Positions 16,930-25,067 of a DNA stretch of 64,000 bases are shown here, one piece after another. The translations under genes were made by a program, and so were the position numbers. The DNA is from Candidatus Margulisiibacteriota bacterium (GTDB taxonomy: Bacteria > Margulisbacteria > Riflemargulisbacteria > GWF2-39-127): contig QKMY01000045.1 of assembly GCA_003242895.1 (NCBI GenBank), forward strand, positions 124,001 through 188,000. Direction: 5' to 3'. Position 1 is the stretch's first letter. Every line of letters starts with the position of its first letter. The notes beneath the pieces are model-generated. The model saw only the letters and a program-made list of their open reading frames with translations. It ran no database searches and was not told where the DNA came from.

Positions 16930-17856
16930 ATGAAAGATATATCAGCTAATGATCTACAAAACAATATCCCTCTCATTACCAGAAAAGATTACCGGAGAAT
17001 CATCACAACCGGTTCGTACACCTACAATCCGGAAAAAATAATGATTATTGCCGGCCCGTGTACGGTTGAGAGCAAATCCCAGATTATGGAGATAGCAAAA
17101 GCTGTCAGGGAAGCTGGGGCAACTATGCTGCGCGGCGGCATTTTTAAACCGCTCACCTTCCCATACGGCGACCCTCTGGGAAAAAGCGATGCCGATTGCG
17201 ACGGACAGGACCTGGACCGCAAGACTATTATGTCGAAAAAAGAGCTATTTGCCCGGGCAGAAACCCGGCTCGCTTATTTGAAAGAAGCCGGAGATACCTA
17301 CCATTTACCGGTAGTCTCCGAAATCCTCTATGCTGAGACGGCCGCAATGATGTCCAAGTATGTCGACGTATTCCAAATCGGATACCGGCACATGTTCAAC
17401 ATGGACCTTATCGAAGCATTAGCAAATGTTAACAAACCGATCATCCTTAAACGCCATTACGGAGAAAGCCTGCGCTCGCTCCTCGGCGTAGCAGAACACT
17501 TCGAAGCCCGAGGCAAACACGATATAATGTTCTGCGAACGAGGAGTAACTTCGCCGCATACCCACAATGTTGAATCACGGGCAATTATTGATATACAAGC
17601 GATCCCTGCACTGAACGAATACGCTCCGACGGTGCCGGTCCTGGTCGACCCAAGCCATTCTACATTTAAGCGCAGCTATGTTGCGCCGGTAAGCAGGGCA
17701 GCCATCGCAGCAGGAGCAAACGGGCTACTTATCGAAGTCCACAACAACCCGGAAAAAGCATGGGTTGATCCGCTCCAGGCACTTGGATTTAACGACTTTG
17801 AAAAGCTTGTCAAAGAAATCGATCTCATTGGGAAAGTACTCGGGAGGTCTGTCTAA
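16930..17856 (+). CDS. DAHP-synthase-like PEP-dependent aldolase with altered aldose site
   Basis: The 308-residue TIM barrel belongs to the type I-beta DAHP synthase/Kdo8P synthase superfamily: IIAGPCTVESKSQI, MLRGGIFKP, PVVSEILYAETAAMM, VFQIGYRHMFNMDLIEAL, KPIILKRHYGES, ILVDPSHSTFKRSY-like VLVDPSHSTFKRSY, and GLLIEVHNNPEKAWVDPLQAL (in parts). PEP- and metal-binding positions are kept. The erythrose-4-phosphate signature KPR(S/T)S of true DAHP synthases reads KPLTF here, and a stretch of about 25 residues (around DADCDGQDLD) is inserted after it. Aromatic-pathway function is thus doubtful. In this operon, with a CMP-sugar synthetase starting the next base after its stop, it more likely condenses PEP with another aldose to form a 3-deoxy-ulosonic acid. 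An AAGGAG SD precedes ATG 16930. Confidence 0.85.
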   Translation: MKDISANDLQNNIPLITRKDYRRIITTGSYTYNPEKIMIIAGPCTVESKSQIMEIAKAVREAGATMLRGGIFKPLTFPYGDPLGKSDADCDGQDLDRKTIMSKKELFARAETRLAYLKEAGDTYHLPVVSEILYAETAAMMSKYVDVFQIGYRHMFNMDLIEALANVNKPIILKRHYGESLRSLLGVAEHFEARGKHDIMFCERGVTSPHTHNVESRAIIDIQAIPALNEYAPTVPVLVDPSHSTFKRSYVAPVSRAAIAAGANGLLIEVHNNPEKAWVDPLQALGFNDFEKLVKEIDLIGKVLGRSV

Positions 17857-18564
17857 ATGACAAAGAAAAACGTAGCGGCAATTATTCTGGCCCGCGGCGG
17901 GTCCAAAGGTCTGCCGGGGAAAAACATTAAGCCCCTACTCGGACACCCGCTCATGGAATACACCATCAAACCTGCCAGACAAGTACGGCTCATTGACCGG
18001 GTTATTGTTTCGACTGATGATACGGAAATAGCTGCTGTCGCCAAAAGCCTGGGAGCTGAAGTGCCATTTATCCGCCCGGCAGAAGTCGCACAGGACAACA
18101 CCACCTCGGAAGCGTCCATTAAGCATGCACTTCTTTGGTTACAGAAAAACGAAAACTACCGGGTTGATATTCTTGTTTACTTACAGATCCCTGACCTGTT
18201 CAAACAACCTGAATTAATTGAGCAGGCAGTGCGGGCCCTGATAGACGATGATTCCATCGATTCGGCGTTTGTCGGGTATCCTGACAAAAAGAATTACTGG
18301 AAAAAAGAAGAAGGAACCTATACCTGCCTTACGCCAGGAAAACACATGTCACGCCAATTGAAACCACCGGTCTTGCGCGAAGATACCGGTCTGGGCTGTG
18401 CGACACGGGCACGACTACTCATAGAAGAAGAACGGCGTTTGGGTGATAAAGTTGTCATAATCCCCAATAACGAACTGCTGATCGATATCCACGATGACTT
18501 TGATTTCTGGTTCGCGGAAAAAGTCTTACAGGAAAGACCGGAGTTTCAGAAATATAGATTATAG
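17857..18564 (+). CDS. CMP-sugar (ulosonate) cytidylyltransferase
   Basis: The 235-residue NeuA/KdsB-like enzyme has an intact CTP-binding loop, IILARGGSKGLPGKNIKPL (residues 9-27), followed by RVIVSTDDTEIAAVAKSLGA and EVPFIRPAEVAQD. The usual TSPxR segment after the third strand is changed to LQIPDLFKQPELI, so its sugar pocket differs from NeuA at 9651. GYPDKKNYWKKEEG and IPNNELLIDIHDDFDF are shared in pattern with the degenerate domain of the fusion at 13909. Its ATG abuts the stop of the DAHP-synthase-like gene. This order mirrors Kdo and nonulosonate pathways, where synthase and CMP-transferase act consecutively. It should deliver a CMP-ulosonate to a glycosyltransferase such as the fusion protein or a MAF. 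Confidence 0.88.
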   Translation: MTKKNVAAIILARGGSKGLPGKNIKPLLGHPLMEYTIKPARQVRLIDRVIVSTDDTEIAAVAKSLGAEVPFIRPAEVAQDNTTSEASIKHALLWLQKNENYRVDILVYLQIPDLFKQPELIEQAVRALIDDDSIDSAFVGYPDKKNYWKKEEGTYTCLTPGKHMSRQLKPPVLREDTGLGCATRARLLIEEERRLGDKVVIIPNNELLIDIHDDFDFWFAEKVLQERPEFQKYRL

Positions 18565-18681
18565 AAAGGATACTCTTTTCTCAAGTATAGTATCCCGTTC
18601 CAAACGCTGATATAATGCTACGGAAGGTTTATTCGTGGGAATGAAAATTCATGATATTAAAATATGTAATAAATCCGGAGG

Positions 18682-19581
18682 ATGATGATGAATTGTTTAG
18701 TTACAGGTGGAGCGGGATTTATCGGGTCTCATGTAGTGGACCTTTTAGTTAGCCAGGGGCATCAGGTTACCATTATCGATAATCTGCTGACAGGCGACAC
18801 CAAGAACCTTAACCCTCGCGCGTCACTCATTAAAGCTGATATGAGGGACCTTGAGCAAATCAAACCTCATTTCAAAAATATTGACTTTGTTTTCCATTTA
18901 GCAGCACTACCACGCATTCAGCCGTCTTTTGACGATCCGGTTGAACACGAAGAAGTGAATGTCATAGGAACGATCAATTGTCTGCTGGCAGCAAAAGGCA
19001 ATAACATAAAAAAACTCGTCTATTCCAGTTCAGCAGCCTGCTATGGCAGCCCGGAAGAACTTCCGACTTCGGAGAATGCAAAAATCTCCTGTCTAAGCCC
19101 TTATGCCTTACAAAAGTATGCCGGAGAACAGTATTGCATGATACTCGGCGAGAGATACGGAATACCGACGATTGCCCTGCGATATTTCAACGCCTACGGT
19201 CCCAGGTCTTTTAGCGATAAAAACCCACAAAACGCCTATACTTCGGTAATCGGGATATTCAAGAGGAAAAAAGACAACGGGGAGCCACTGCTCATTACAG
19301 GAGACGGCGAACAAACCAGAGATTTTGTACATGTCCATGATATTGCCAGAGCCAATTATGCTGCAGCCACCTCAGATAAAGTATATGAGATCTATAACGT
19401 AGGCTGTGGAGAAAGCTACAGCATCAATCACATCGCAAAACTCTTCAAGGCCCCGTATGAACATATTCCCGAACGACAAGGGGAAGCGAGAACAACTATC
19501 AGCAATATAGATAAAATCCGCAGAGACCTCAATTGGTCTCCGAGCATCAATCTGGAAAAAGGGCTTTCACTCTTAGATTAA
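18682..19581 (+). CDS. NAD-dependent nucleotide-sugar epimerase/dehydratase
   Basis: This 299-residue extended SDR has the NAD loop VTGGAGFIGSHVV (8-20), DNLLTGDTKNL, VFHLAALPRIQPS, YSSSAACYG and the catalytic YALQK (Tyr/Lys). LRYFNAYGPRS, ITGDGEQTRDFVHVHDIARA and a C-terminal LNWSPSINLEKGL complete the GalE/WbpP-like pattern. It probably epimerises a UDP- or GDP-sugar at C4 in the cytosol. It lies 117 bases after the CMP-synthetase gene with an internal GGAGG SD at 18677, and may have its own promoter in that gap. Its product may be the partner sugar of the glycan built by the downstream glycosyltransferase and UGM-like flavoenzyme. Confidence 0.88.
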   Translation: MMMNCLVTGGAGFIGSHVVDLLVSQGHQVTIIDNLLTGDTKNLNPRASLIKADMRDLEQIKPHFKNIDFVFHLAALPRIQPSFDDPVEHEEVNVIGTINCLLAAKGNNIKKLVYSSSAACYGSPEELPTSENAKISCLSPYALQKYAGEQYCMILGERYGIPTIALRYFNAYGPRSFSDKNPQNAYTSVIGIFKRKKDNGEPLLITGDGEQTRDFVHVHDIARANYAAATSDKVYEIYNVGCGESYSINHIAKLFKAPYEHIPERQGEARTTISNIDKIRRDLNWSPSINLEKGLSLLD

Positions 19582-19615
19582 GAATACGAAACTGAAGTGA
19601 TTAGGGAACTTACCA

Positions 19616-20968
19616 ATGAACCAAATCCAGAACATTTATGAAGACTATTGTAATGGGCATTATGACAAAGCTATCAAAGCCATTCTACAAATACATAGAA
19701 ATGAGCAATCAACGAGTTTCCAGTTAGACAGTCTCCTGATTCAAAGCTATATCAAAGGAAACTACACTGACAAGGCTGTTTATCACGGGCTGAAGCTCTA
19801 TCAATTGCTGCATAATATTGATTCAAATAACCAGTTTTTTTCCAATTATTACGATTTCCTAAAACAACAGAATGTTGTACAGGCAGGACTAACTATCCTG
19901 CATGAACTAAAAGAACTAAAAGAAATTAAGCCGGATTTCTCCCGGATATACAAAGGTATCAATGAAAAAATATATTCTGAATGCATCGGCAAAAGAATAA
20001 TAGTCTACCCGCTAATCTGGAGTATAGCGTTCGGGGACATGATCGTCGTTCACCAGTTTATCAAACAAAAAAAACTGGAAAATCCATCTGTTCCGGTCAT
20101 ATTAATCATGCCGCTTAACAGGCCGGAGCTAAAAGAACTTGCCTCGCTCAATACCGCTATCGACTATGTAATCGATATCACGCTGCTGGAAGCAGAAAAG
20201 GACAGGCTTCACTCGCTCCAGCTTAGGAACAAGGAATTCCACAATATTTCTGTCCAGGAATATATTATTGATTGTATTTTACAAGACCTGATAAGCAACA
20301 GATTTGAGATTACTATCGAAAAGACACGTTATTTCCCTTTGCTTGATAACTATCGCTATAATGCAGGATGGCGCATCTGGGAAAAACGAGCAGAATTGTA
20401 TTTATCAGAAAAAAAAGAACTTCCCAAGCTAACCGAGCAAAAATATACCAAAAAGAAAAAAATCACGATTCATTTAAGGGAAGCAAATTACGGAGAAGAT
20501 GCCCGTAACGTCACTCCGGAACAAGGGCAATTATTTGTCAATCTTCTCAAAGAACATTACCCTGATTATGAGATAGTCCGGCTCGGTGATAAATCAATGA
20601 CTCCACTTCTGAATTGCCGAAACGCCTGTCATGAGAACTTTTCGCTCAACGATCAACTCCGAGAGGTCCAGGAAAGCGCACTCTTTATCGGGTCTCACTC
20701 TGCCCCGCAGCATTTTGCAGTAGCGATAAGCAATACGCCAATCATTTGCATGAATTACGGGCTGCAAGAAACCTGCAAGTCCTGGAATGATCACATCCCC
20801 AAAATGAGCCTTGAACCGGTTGGAGCGCAAGTAAAAGCAGTTCTCTACAGTAAAATGTTTGATATACATGAGAATGAGTTAATCCCACGGTTAAATCAGA
20901 AAGCACACTCCGTAGTCCCGACATTGCTCGAAGATGTTATAGCACTTACCCATCAAATCATTACATAA
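19616..20968 (+). CDS. TPR-containing GT-B glycosyltransferase-like protein
   Basis: The 450-residue protein has an N-terminal helical region with TPR-like pairs (IYEDYCNGHYDKAIKAIL, SYIKGNYTDKAVYHGLKLYQ; residues 5-80). A two-domain region follows that looks like a heptosyltransferase/GT9-type GT-B fold: IVYPLIWSIAFGDMIVVHQF (about 125-145), the linker KKKITIHLREANYGEDARN, VTPEQGQLFVNLLKEHYPDY, and the donor-site-like SALFIGSHSAPQHFAVAISN with PIICMNYG. No membrane segment is visible. It is 34 bases from the epimerase gene and in the same operon. The glycosyltransferase call rests on fold pattern rather than a strong family signature, so the donor is unknown. Confidence 0.65.
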   Translation: MNQIQNIYEDYCNGHYDKAIKAILQIHRNEQSTSFQLDSLLIQSYIKGNYTDKAVYHGLKLYQLLHNIDSNNQFFSNYYDFLKQQNVVQAGLTILHELKELKEIKPDFSRIYKGINEKIYSECIGKRIIVYPLIWSIAFGDMIVVHQFIKQKKLENPSVPVILIMPLNRPELKELASLNTAIDYVIDITLLEAEKDRLHSLQLRNKEFHNISVQEYIIDCILQDLISNRFEITIEKTRYFPLLDNYRYNAGWRIWEKRAELYLSEKKELPKLTEQKYTKKKKITIHLREANYGEDARNVTPEQGQLFVNLLKEHYPDYEIVRLGDKSMTPLLNCRNACHENFSLNDQLREVQESALFIGSHSAPQHFAVAISNTPIICMNYGLQETCKSWNDHIPKMSLEPVGAQVKAVLYSKMFDIHENELIPRLNQKAHSVVPTLLEDVIALTHQIIT

Positions 20969-21027
20969 TTTTATTTTTTAGATATCATATAGTTAAGAGC
21001 TATTTTATAGAACGGAGGAAAAATCAG

Positions 21028-22281
21028 GTGAAAACTTGTTATATTATCGGCGGAGGGCTTTCGGGACTCACCGCAGCGAATGCATTAAAAGACAAATTCA
21101 ACAAAACAATTGTTATAGAGAAACACAATGATATCGGAGGCCTCTGCCAGACCTACCAGATTGATGGAATTAACTACGAATTCGGGCCCCACGTACTATA
21201 TTCCAAAACGGTTGAACAATCGGCTTTCTGGGGACGATTAATTACTCCCAAGTACATTGATTATCATGTCAGATGCTGTATTGACGGACAACTAAAAAGC
21301 TATGACGAATTATTCGATTTCCCTATCAGCAAAAGAAATATCTCAAGGCTAGGAGAAAGCTATATCCCTCAAGAACCTGATTATAGTAATTTTGAAAACT
21401 ACATGATCAGTCAAATCGGAAAAGCTTCGTACGAAACTTTTGTTAAAAACTATAATATTAAACAGTGGGGAATTCATCCTAAAGACATGTTAGCCGACTG
21501 GGCAAAATTCAGACCGCTCTCCTTAAAACCGGATAATCCACGTATGTTCGGTGATGTCTGGGCCGGACATCCGGGAAGCTATCGTCCGGTATTTGACAAA
21601 TTGAGTCAAGACCTGGAGATTGTAACTGATACCAAGGTTTCAGGGCTGGGGATAGATAATAATGTTATCAAATGCATCTATTTCAATAATAACAACAACA
21701 AAATATCGATTAGTCCGAACGATGTTGTTATCAATACGTTACCGATCGATCTTTTCTTTGAAGAAAAACTTGACTGGAGAGGCTCGTTGAAGGTATTCGC
21801 GCTCCTCGACACATGCCCGGCAATGCCAACATACAGCACTACTTTCCCCAACAATTACAGCTGGACAAGGATTGTCGAGTATCCACATCATTCCGGGCAG
21901 GAAAACACGAACGGCAAAACGCTTATTTCTTTCGCCATACCATACAGCATAAATGAACCGCTGCAAAATGACTACATGCAAGAAATTCATGATTTTGTAA
22001 TACATCAAATACATGCAAAAGTCATAAAAACCGTCAAAAAACATGAAGATTTCTGTTACCCGATTTCAAGTCAACAGAATATCGACACCCTGGAAAAGAT
22101 CTTAAACAAGGCAAGCAACATCAATAATTTTTATTCTATCGGGAGATTGGGACTGTTTGCATATATTTCGATGACCAGAGCAATACAGATAGCCTTAGAA
22201 CTTTCAAATAATATCGACAAGCTATCCAGCCCTGCCGATAAAATGACGTTTTTTAAAAAACTTAGAGAAGAATTATGGTAA
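21028..22281 (+). CDS. UDP-galactopyranose-mutase-like FAD oxidoreductase
   Basis: Residues 1-35 form a dinucleotide-binding fold (CYIIGGGLSGLTAANAL, then VIEKHNDIGGLCQTYQIDG), followed by NYEFGPHVLYS, LFDFPISKRNISRL and KNYNIKQWGIHPKDMLADWA. The last aligns with the KQWG region of UDP-galactopyranose mutases, which use reduced FAD to contract a pyranose to a furanose ring. The C-terminus YSIGRLGLFAYISMTRAIQIA is the typical second FAD contact. At 417 residues it fits the family. An ACGGAGGAAAAA SD precedes GTG 21028. It may make a furanose donor for the same surface glycan. Assignment to true UGM rather than a related amine-oxidase-like protein is moderately sure. Confidence 0.75.
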   Translation: MKTCYIIGGGLSGLTAANALKDKFNKTIVIEKHNDIGGLCQTYQIDGINYEFGPHVLYSKTVEQSAFWGRLITPKYIDYHVRCCIDGQLKSYDELFDFPISKRNISRLGESYIPQEPDYSNFENYMISQIGKASYETFVKNYNIKQWGIHPKDMLADWAKFRPLSLKPDNPRMFGDVWAGHPGSYRPVFDKLSQDLEIVTDTKVSGLGIDNNVIKCIYFNNNNNKISISPNDVVINTLPIDLFFEEKLDWRGSLKVFALLDTCPAMPTYSTTFPNNYSWTRIVEYPHHSGQENTNGKTLISFAIPYSINEPLQNDYMQEIHDFVIHQIHAKVIKTVKKHEDFCYPISSQQNIDTLEKILNKASNINNFYSIGRLGLFAYISMTRAIQIALELSNNIDKLSSPADKMTFFKKLREELW

Positions 22282-22312
22282 CGTGCACCGGACGAAGTTA
22301 GTTTTTTATAAG

Positions 22313-24205
22313 CTAAAAATCTCTGTTCGCTTCAATTATCAAGCTCCTCAAACCTACAAGACCGCGCCTTAGCGCGACGATAGTCTTTAACGAAAGCACA
22401 TACCGGCTTTTTGTGCCCGCTATAGTATCAGAACTATCAGTATATTGTACGGTGATATAGTTATTGATCTCTTTATGTATATAGAGATTAAGCATAGCCA
22501 TTAATTCAGGGAACTCCCGGTTAAGGGAAGTAATCATATTTTGGATAAAGCTATCCTTGTTAGCGATTGGCTGCCTGATTATTGTTCTGAAATGCTTCAA
22601 TTGGGCATTAATTCTTTCCTCTAATAATTGACTATCCTTTGTTAACCGGTCCAGCATAGCAACGACATACTCTCTATTGTGCAAGGTCATTGTTCCCTGT
22701 CCGCTCAAAATATGTTCTACTCTGACGAACGGGTCAAAACATCCGGTAATTTCAGCAAATGTCGTACGTGGAACTCCGGCTATTTTAGCCCCGGTAGCCG
22801 TGATATTAAAGAACTTTTTCCGGGTGTTCCTGACAAAAAGTTCGATGCTTTTTCTAAACCCGTCGAAAACAGGTATTGTCCGGACTAAATTATCGTCATA
22901 ATCCGGAATGTATATAATCCGTTTGTTATCGTAGACGATATCTTTCTTCTTTTTCTGTTGTATAACCTTAATATGATCCTCGCCATTTTCGCTAACAATC
23001 TCGATATTTCTGCAGTTAGCTGACCCGGCAGCGTGAGTGACCTCGGTGAATCGCAGGTCCTGCCCTACCATAACAATCGGATCACCACCTAACCTGTCGG
23101 CTAGTTTTAATGAGAGCATTCCGACGGTCGGGATTCCTGTGAGCACTTCCGTGCCCTTTTCAACCAAATGATCCAGGATCGTATTCATAGTATGATTAAG
23201 GCTGCCATTCACTACGAGCCGTATAGGCCCCTGCCAGCATTTGTTGATCCCAGAATACGTATCCATCGTAGTAACCAGAAGGATATCTTTCGTCAGATGA
23301 GCGTTTTTCTCAATGAATCCAAATTTATTGCAAAACCGGGGCTCAAGCGCCGTTACAATGTCAGGCTTGATCCCGTGTTCCATGAGAACATTAAATGCCG
23401 AATCCGCGGCAATGAAAATAGCTTTTTCGCAGACCAGTTTCAAGTCCTCCAGATAATCCGTAAGACTTGGCCCGGAGGCGATACAGACAATAGGGAGATC
23501 AGCTAATCTGCCGTACATTTCGTTAATCAGAGGTTTATCAAATAAGTGCACGAGATTATAAAAGTTATTCCGTATGACATCTTTGCTTTTCAAGCCTAGC
23601 GTTGCGGATAAAGAATCTTTCTCTTCGATATACTCAGTAATCAACTGAACGGACTTCTGCACAATATCGGGGAAAAGCACTGTCGTAACCTGCGGATGAG
23701 GAATAATGATCCCCTGGGCGTAATACAAACTGCCACTGGCATCAAGCTGCTTAACCTTTAGTCTATTGAGCTCTCCGATAACCAGGTTTATTTTTTTCGC
23801 CCGGAACATGTCACTCATATCAATAGAAGTAAGAGCAATTTTAAACAGGACCGGGGCAGGTTCAATGATGATTATTTCCCGGAACCAGTCAAACCGCCGG
23901 ATCAGCTCTCGTGCGTAATATCCCATACCGAACCCGACAATGATACCCAGCCGTGCTTTCTCGACCTCTGAGACACGTTCATTATAGAATTGTTCGATGT
24001 ACTTCGCGGCTTCGCTGTCCGGAGCGTACGGACTATGACACCAATGCTCTTTACCCGCTCTTCTGATCTTTACATTGGGCAACCCGTTCTTCGACGCAGT
24101 ACATTCGTATTCATCACTAATCCGGATATTATCTATTACCTCGGCCAGACTAGTGTCCATTTCGGCTATAATCTTGATATTTCTGTCATATATTGCGCTA
24201 CTCAT
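22313..24205 (-). CDS. MAF/DUF115 glycosyltransferase, paralogue 3
   Basis: The MAF layout is complete: GFGMGYYARELIRR and EIIIIEPAPVLF, then the DUF115 core CIASGPSLTDYLEDL, FIAADSAFNVLMEHGIKPDIVTALEP (in parts) and VMVGQDLRFTEVTHAAGSAN, and the C-terminal TGAKIAGVPRTTF domain. An ATG at 24238 is in frame, but ATG 24205 has an AAGG stretch at good spacing and its MSSAIYDRN aligns with the start of paralogue 4, so 24205 is preferred. It is closest to paralogue 4 (30596), sharing for example AAGSAN/HAAGSANA and FCNK. It converges on the ulosonate operon, separated by only 31 bases, and both sets probably serve flagellin or surface glycan assembly. Confidence 0.9.
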   Translation of the reverse strand: MSSAIYDRNIKIIAEMDTSLAEVIDNIRISDEYECTASKNGLPNVKIRRAGKEHWCHSPYAPDSEAAKYIEQFYNERVSEVEKARLGIIVGFGMGYYARELIRRFDWFREIIIIEPAPVLFKIALTSIDMSDMFRAKKINLVIGELNRLKVKQLDASGSLYYAQGIIIPHPQVTTVLFPDIVQKSVQLITEYIEEKDSLSATLGLKSKDVIRNNFYNLVHLFDKPLINEMYGRLADLPIVCIASGPSLTDYLEDLKLVCEKAIFIAADSAFNVLMEHGIKPDIVTALEPRFCNKFGFIEKNAHLTKDILLVTTMDTYSGINKCWQGPIRLVVNGSLNHTMNTILDHLVEKGTEVLTGIPTVGMLSLKLADRLGGDPIVMVGQDLRFTEVTHAAGSANCRNIEIVSENGEDHIKVIQQKKKKDIVYDNKRIIYIPDYDDNLVRTIPVFDGFRKSIELFVRNTRKKFFNITATGAKIAGVPRTTFAEITGCFDPFVRVEHILSGQGTMTLHNREYVVAMLDRLTKDSQLLEERINAQLKHFRTIIRQPIANKDSFIQNMITSLNREFPELMAMLNLYIHKEINNYITVQYTDSSDTIAGTKSRYVLSLKTIVALRRGLVGLRSLIIEANRDF

Positions 24206-24289
24206 ACTATCGGCTACCTTAAAAAACTTTATCTTCATATATCATAACAAGATACCTGTTTTATAACAAAACTTTAATCCGCTTTTTAG

Positions 24290-24549
24290 CAGTCAAAAAT
24301 CTTTTACCCGAAGAAGACCGCTATTCTGCTTGGCCCCAGGCAAGTAGGTAAGACTTTTTTGTTGAAAAAATTATTCATGGAACTTTCTGCGCTCGGAGCA
24401 AGATGCCATTATTATAATCTGGAAATACCGAAATACCTCAAGGAATAAAAGTATTTATCGACCATTATCCTGAAGTTATATATTCTATCGTGTTATCCTC
24501 AAATTTTGAAACAAAAGCTGATTATAAAGGGAAAAAAATATTTTTTCGG
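24290..24549 (+). pseudogene. AAA_14-type ATPase remnant, both ends only
   Basis: A short open frame (24290-24448) reads AILLGPRQVGKTFLLKKLF, a Walker A of the AAA_14/DUF4143 family, then stops after IPKYLKE. Two bases out of frame, from about 24442, the sequence continues VFIDHYPEVIYSIVLSSNFE and DYKGKKIFF, which matches the last residues of such ATPases. About 300 central codons are missing. It is thus an internally deleted pseudogene with both ends kept, distinct in sequence from the ATPase pseudogene at 6125-7113. Confidence 0.65.
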
Positions 24550-24987
24550 AACTTGCACTTCGTTCGAAGGACGGGGGAAATCTCCCTTATAAATATCCCC
24601 TAGGAAGCATTAAGGAATAATTGTAATGGGACGCTGACGCTCCCAAACCCTAGTCGTTAAGGCCTTAATGCGAAGACCTTAACAATCCGCGCATTCCTAC
24701 GGAAGGTCTGATTGACTAGCCTCGAGACCTGACCGCTTGCGCAACTCGCTGATAACTGCAACAGCTTACGCCAGGCTCAGACCCCTTCGAGTACTGCGGG
24801 GAGCAAAATCTGAGCCTGGCTCCAGTGTTTCCGTAATCAGCTCAGACATGCTCGGCGAATCAGATTAGTGGGTGTATTAAAAGTATGAGGAAGCCAGAAA
24901 AAATAGCTGAAAGATTCGGTCAGCTTGATTTAATTGATAATCCTAAACAGGGGGGCAGCATGTCATGATGCTTGACATTTTTTTTCG
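24550..24987. other. Gene-free stretch with a cluster of hairpins; possible structured RNA or element remnant
   Basis: No credible gene is seen. Three hairpins follow each other. TGGGACGC/GCTCCCA is at 24627-24645 (one bulge). GTTAAGG (24656-24662) pairs with CCTTAAC (24677-24683). CCAGGCTCAGA (24771-24781) pairs perfectly with 24809-24819 and encloses an inner CCCC/GGGG pair (24782-24785 with 24798-24801). This core is visibly richer in G+C than its flanks. It could be a structured RNA, the non-coding end of an insertion sequence, or another dispersed repeat. A 27-codon frame at 24885-24968 has no ribosome site and is not called. Confidence 0.45.
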
Positions 24988-25016
24988 TTGACACTGCAAT
25001 TTTTTATTATTACAAT
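24988..25016 (+). promoter_or_regulatory. Sigma-70-type promoter of the LamG lipoprotein gene
   Basis: A consensus TTGACA (24988-24993), a 17-base spacer and TACAAT (25011-25016) lie 52 bases before the start codon. This is the clearest promoter in the accessory region and implies that the lipoprotein is strongly expressed. Confidence 0.75.
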
Positions 25017-25067
25017 CGATAGAATATTAGCGTTTAATAATAATCTTATATTAATAAAGGAGCTTTT

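Noticed and set aside
16930-17856. Ordinary aroF/aroG annotation for the DAHP-synthase-like gene
   Set aside because: The family match is clear, but the altered aldose motif and the operon context argue against assigning the aromatic-pathway symbol.
24885-24968. 27-codon open frame (MRKPEKIAERFGQLDLIDN...)
   Set aside because: No ribosome site, no recognised homologue, and it lies in an element-like non-coding stretch; it may be a fragment, but there is no support for a gene.
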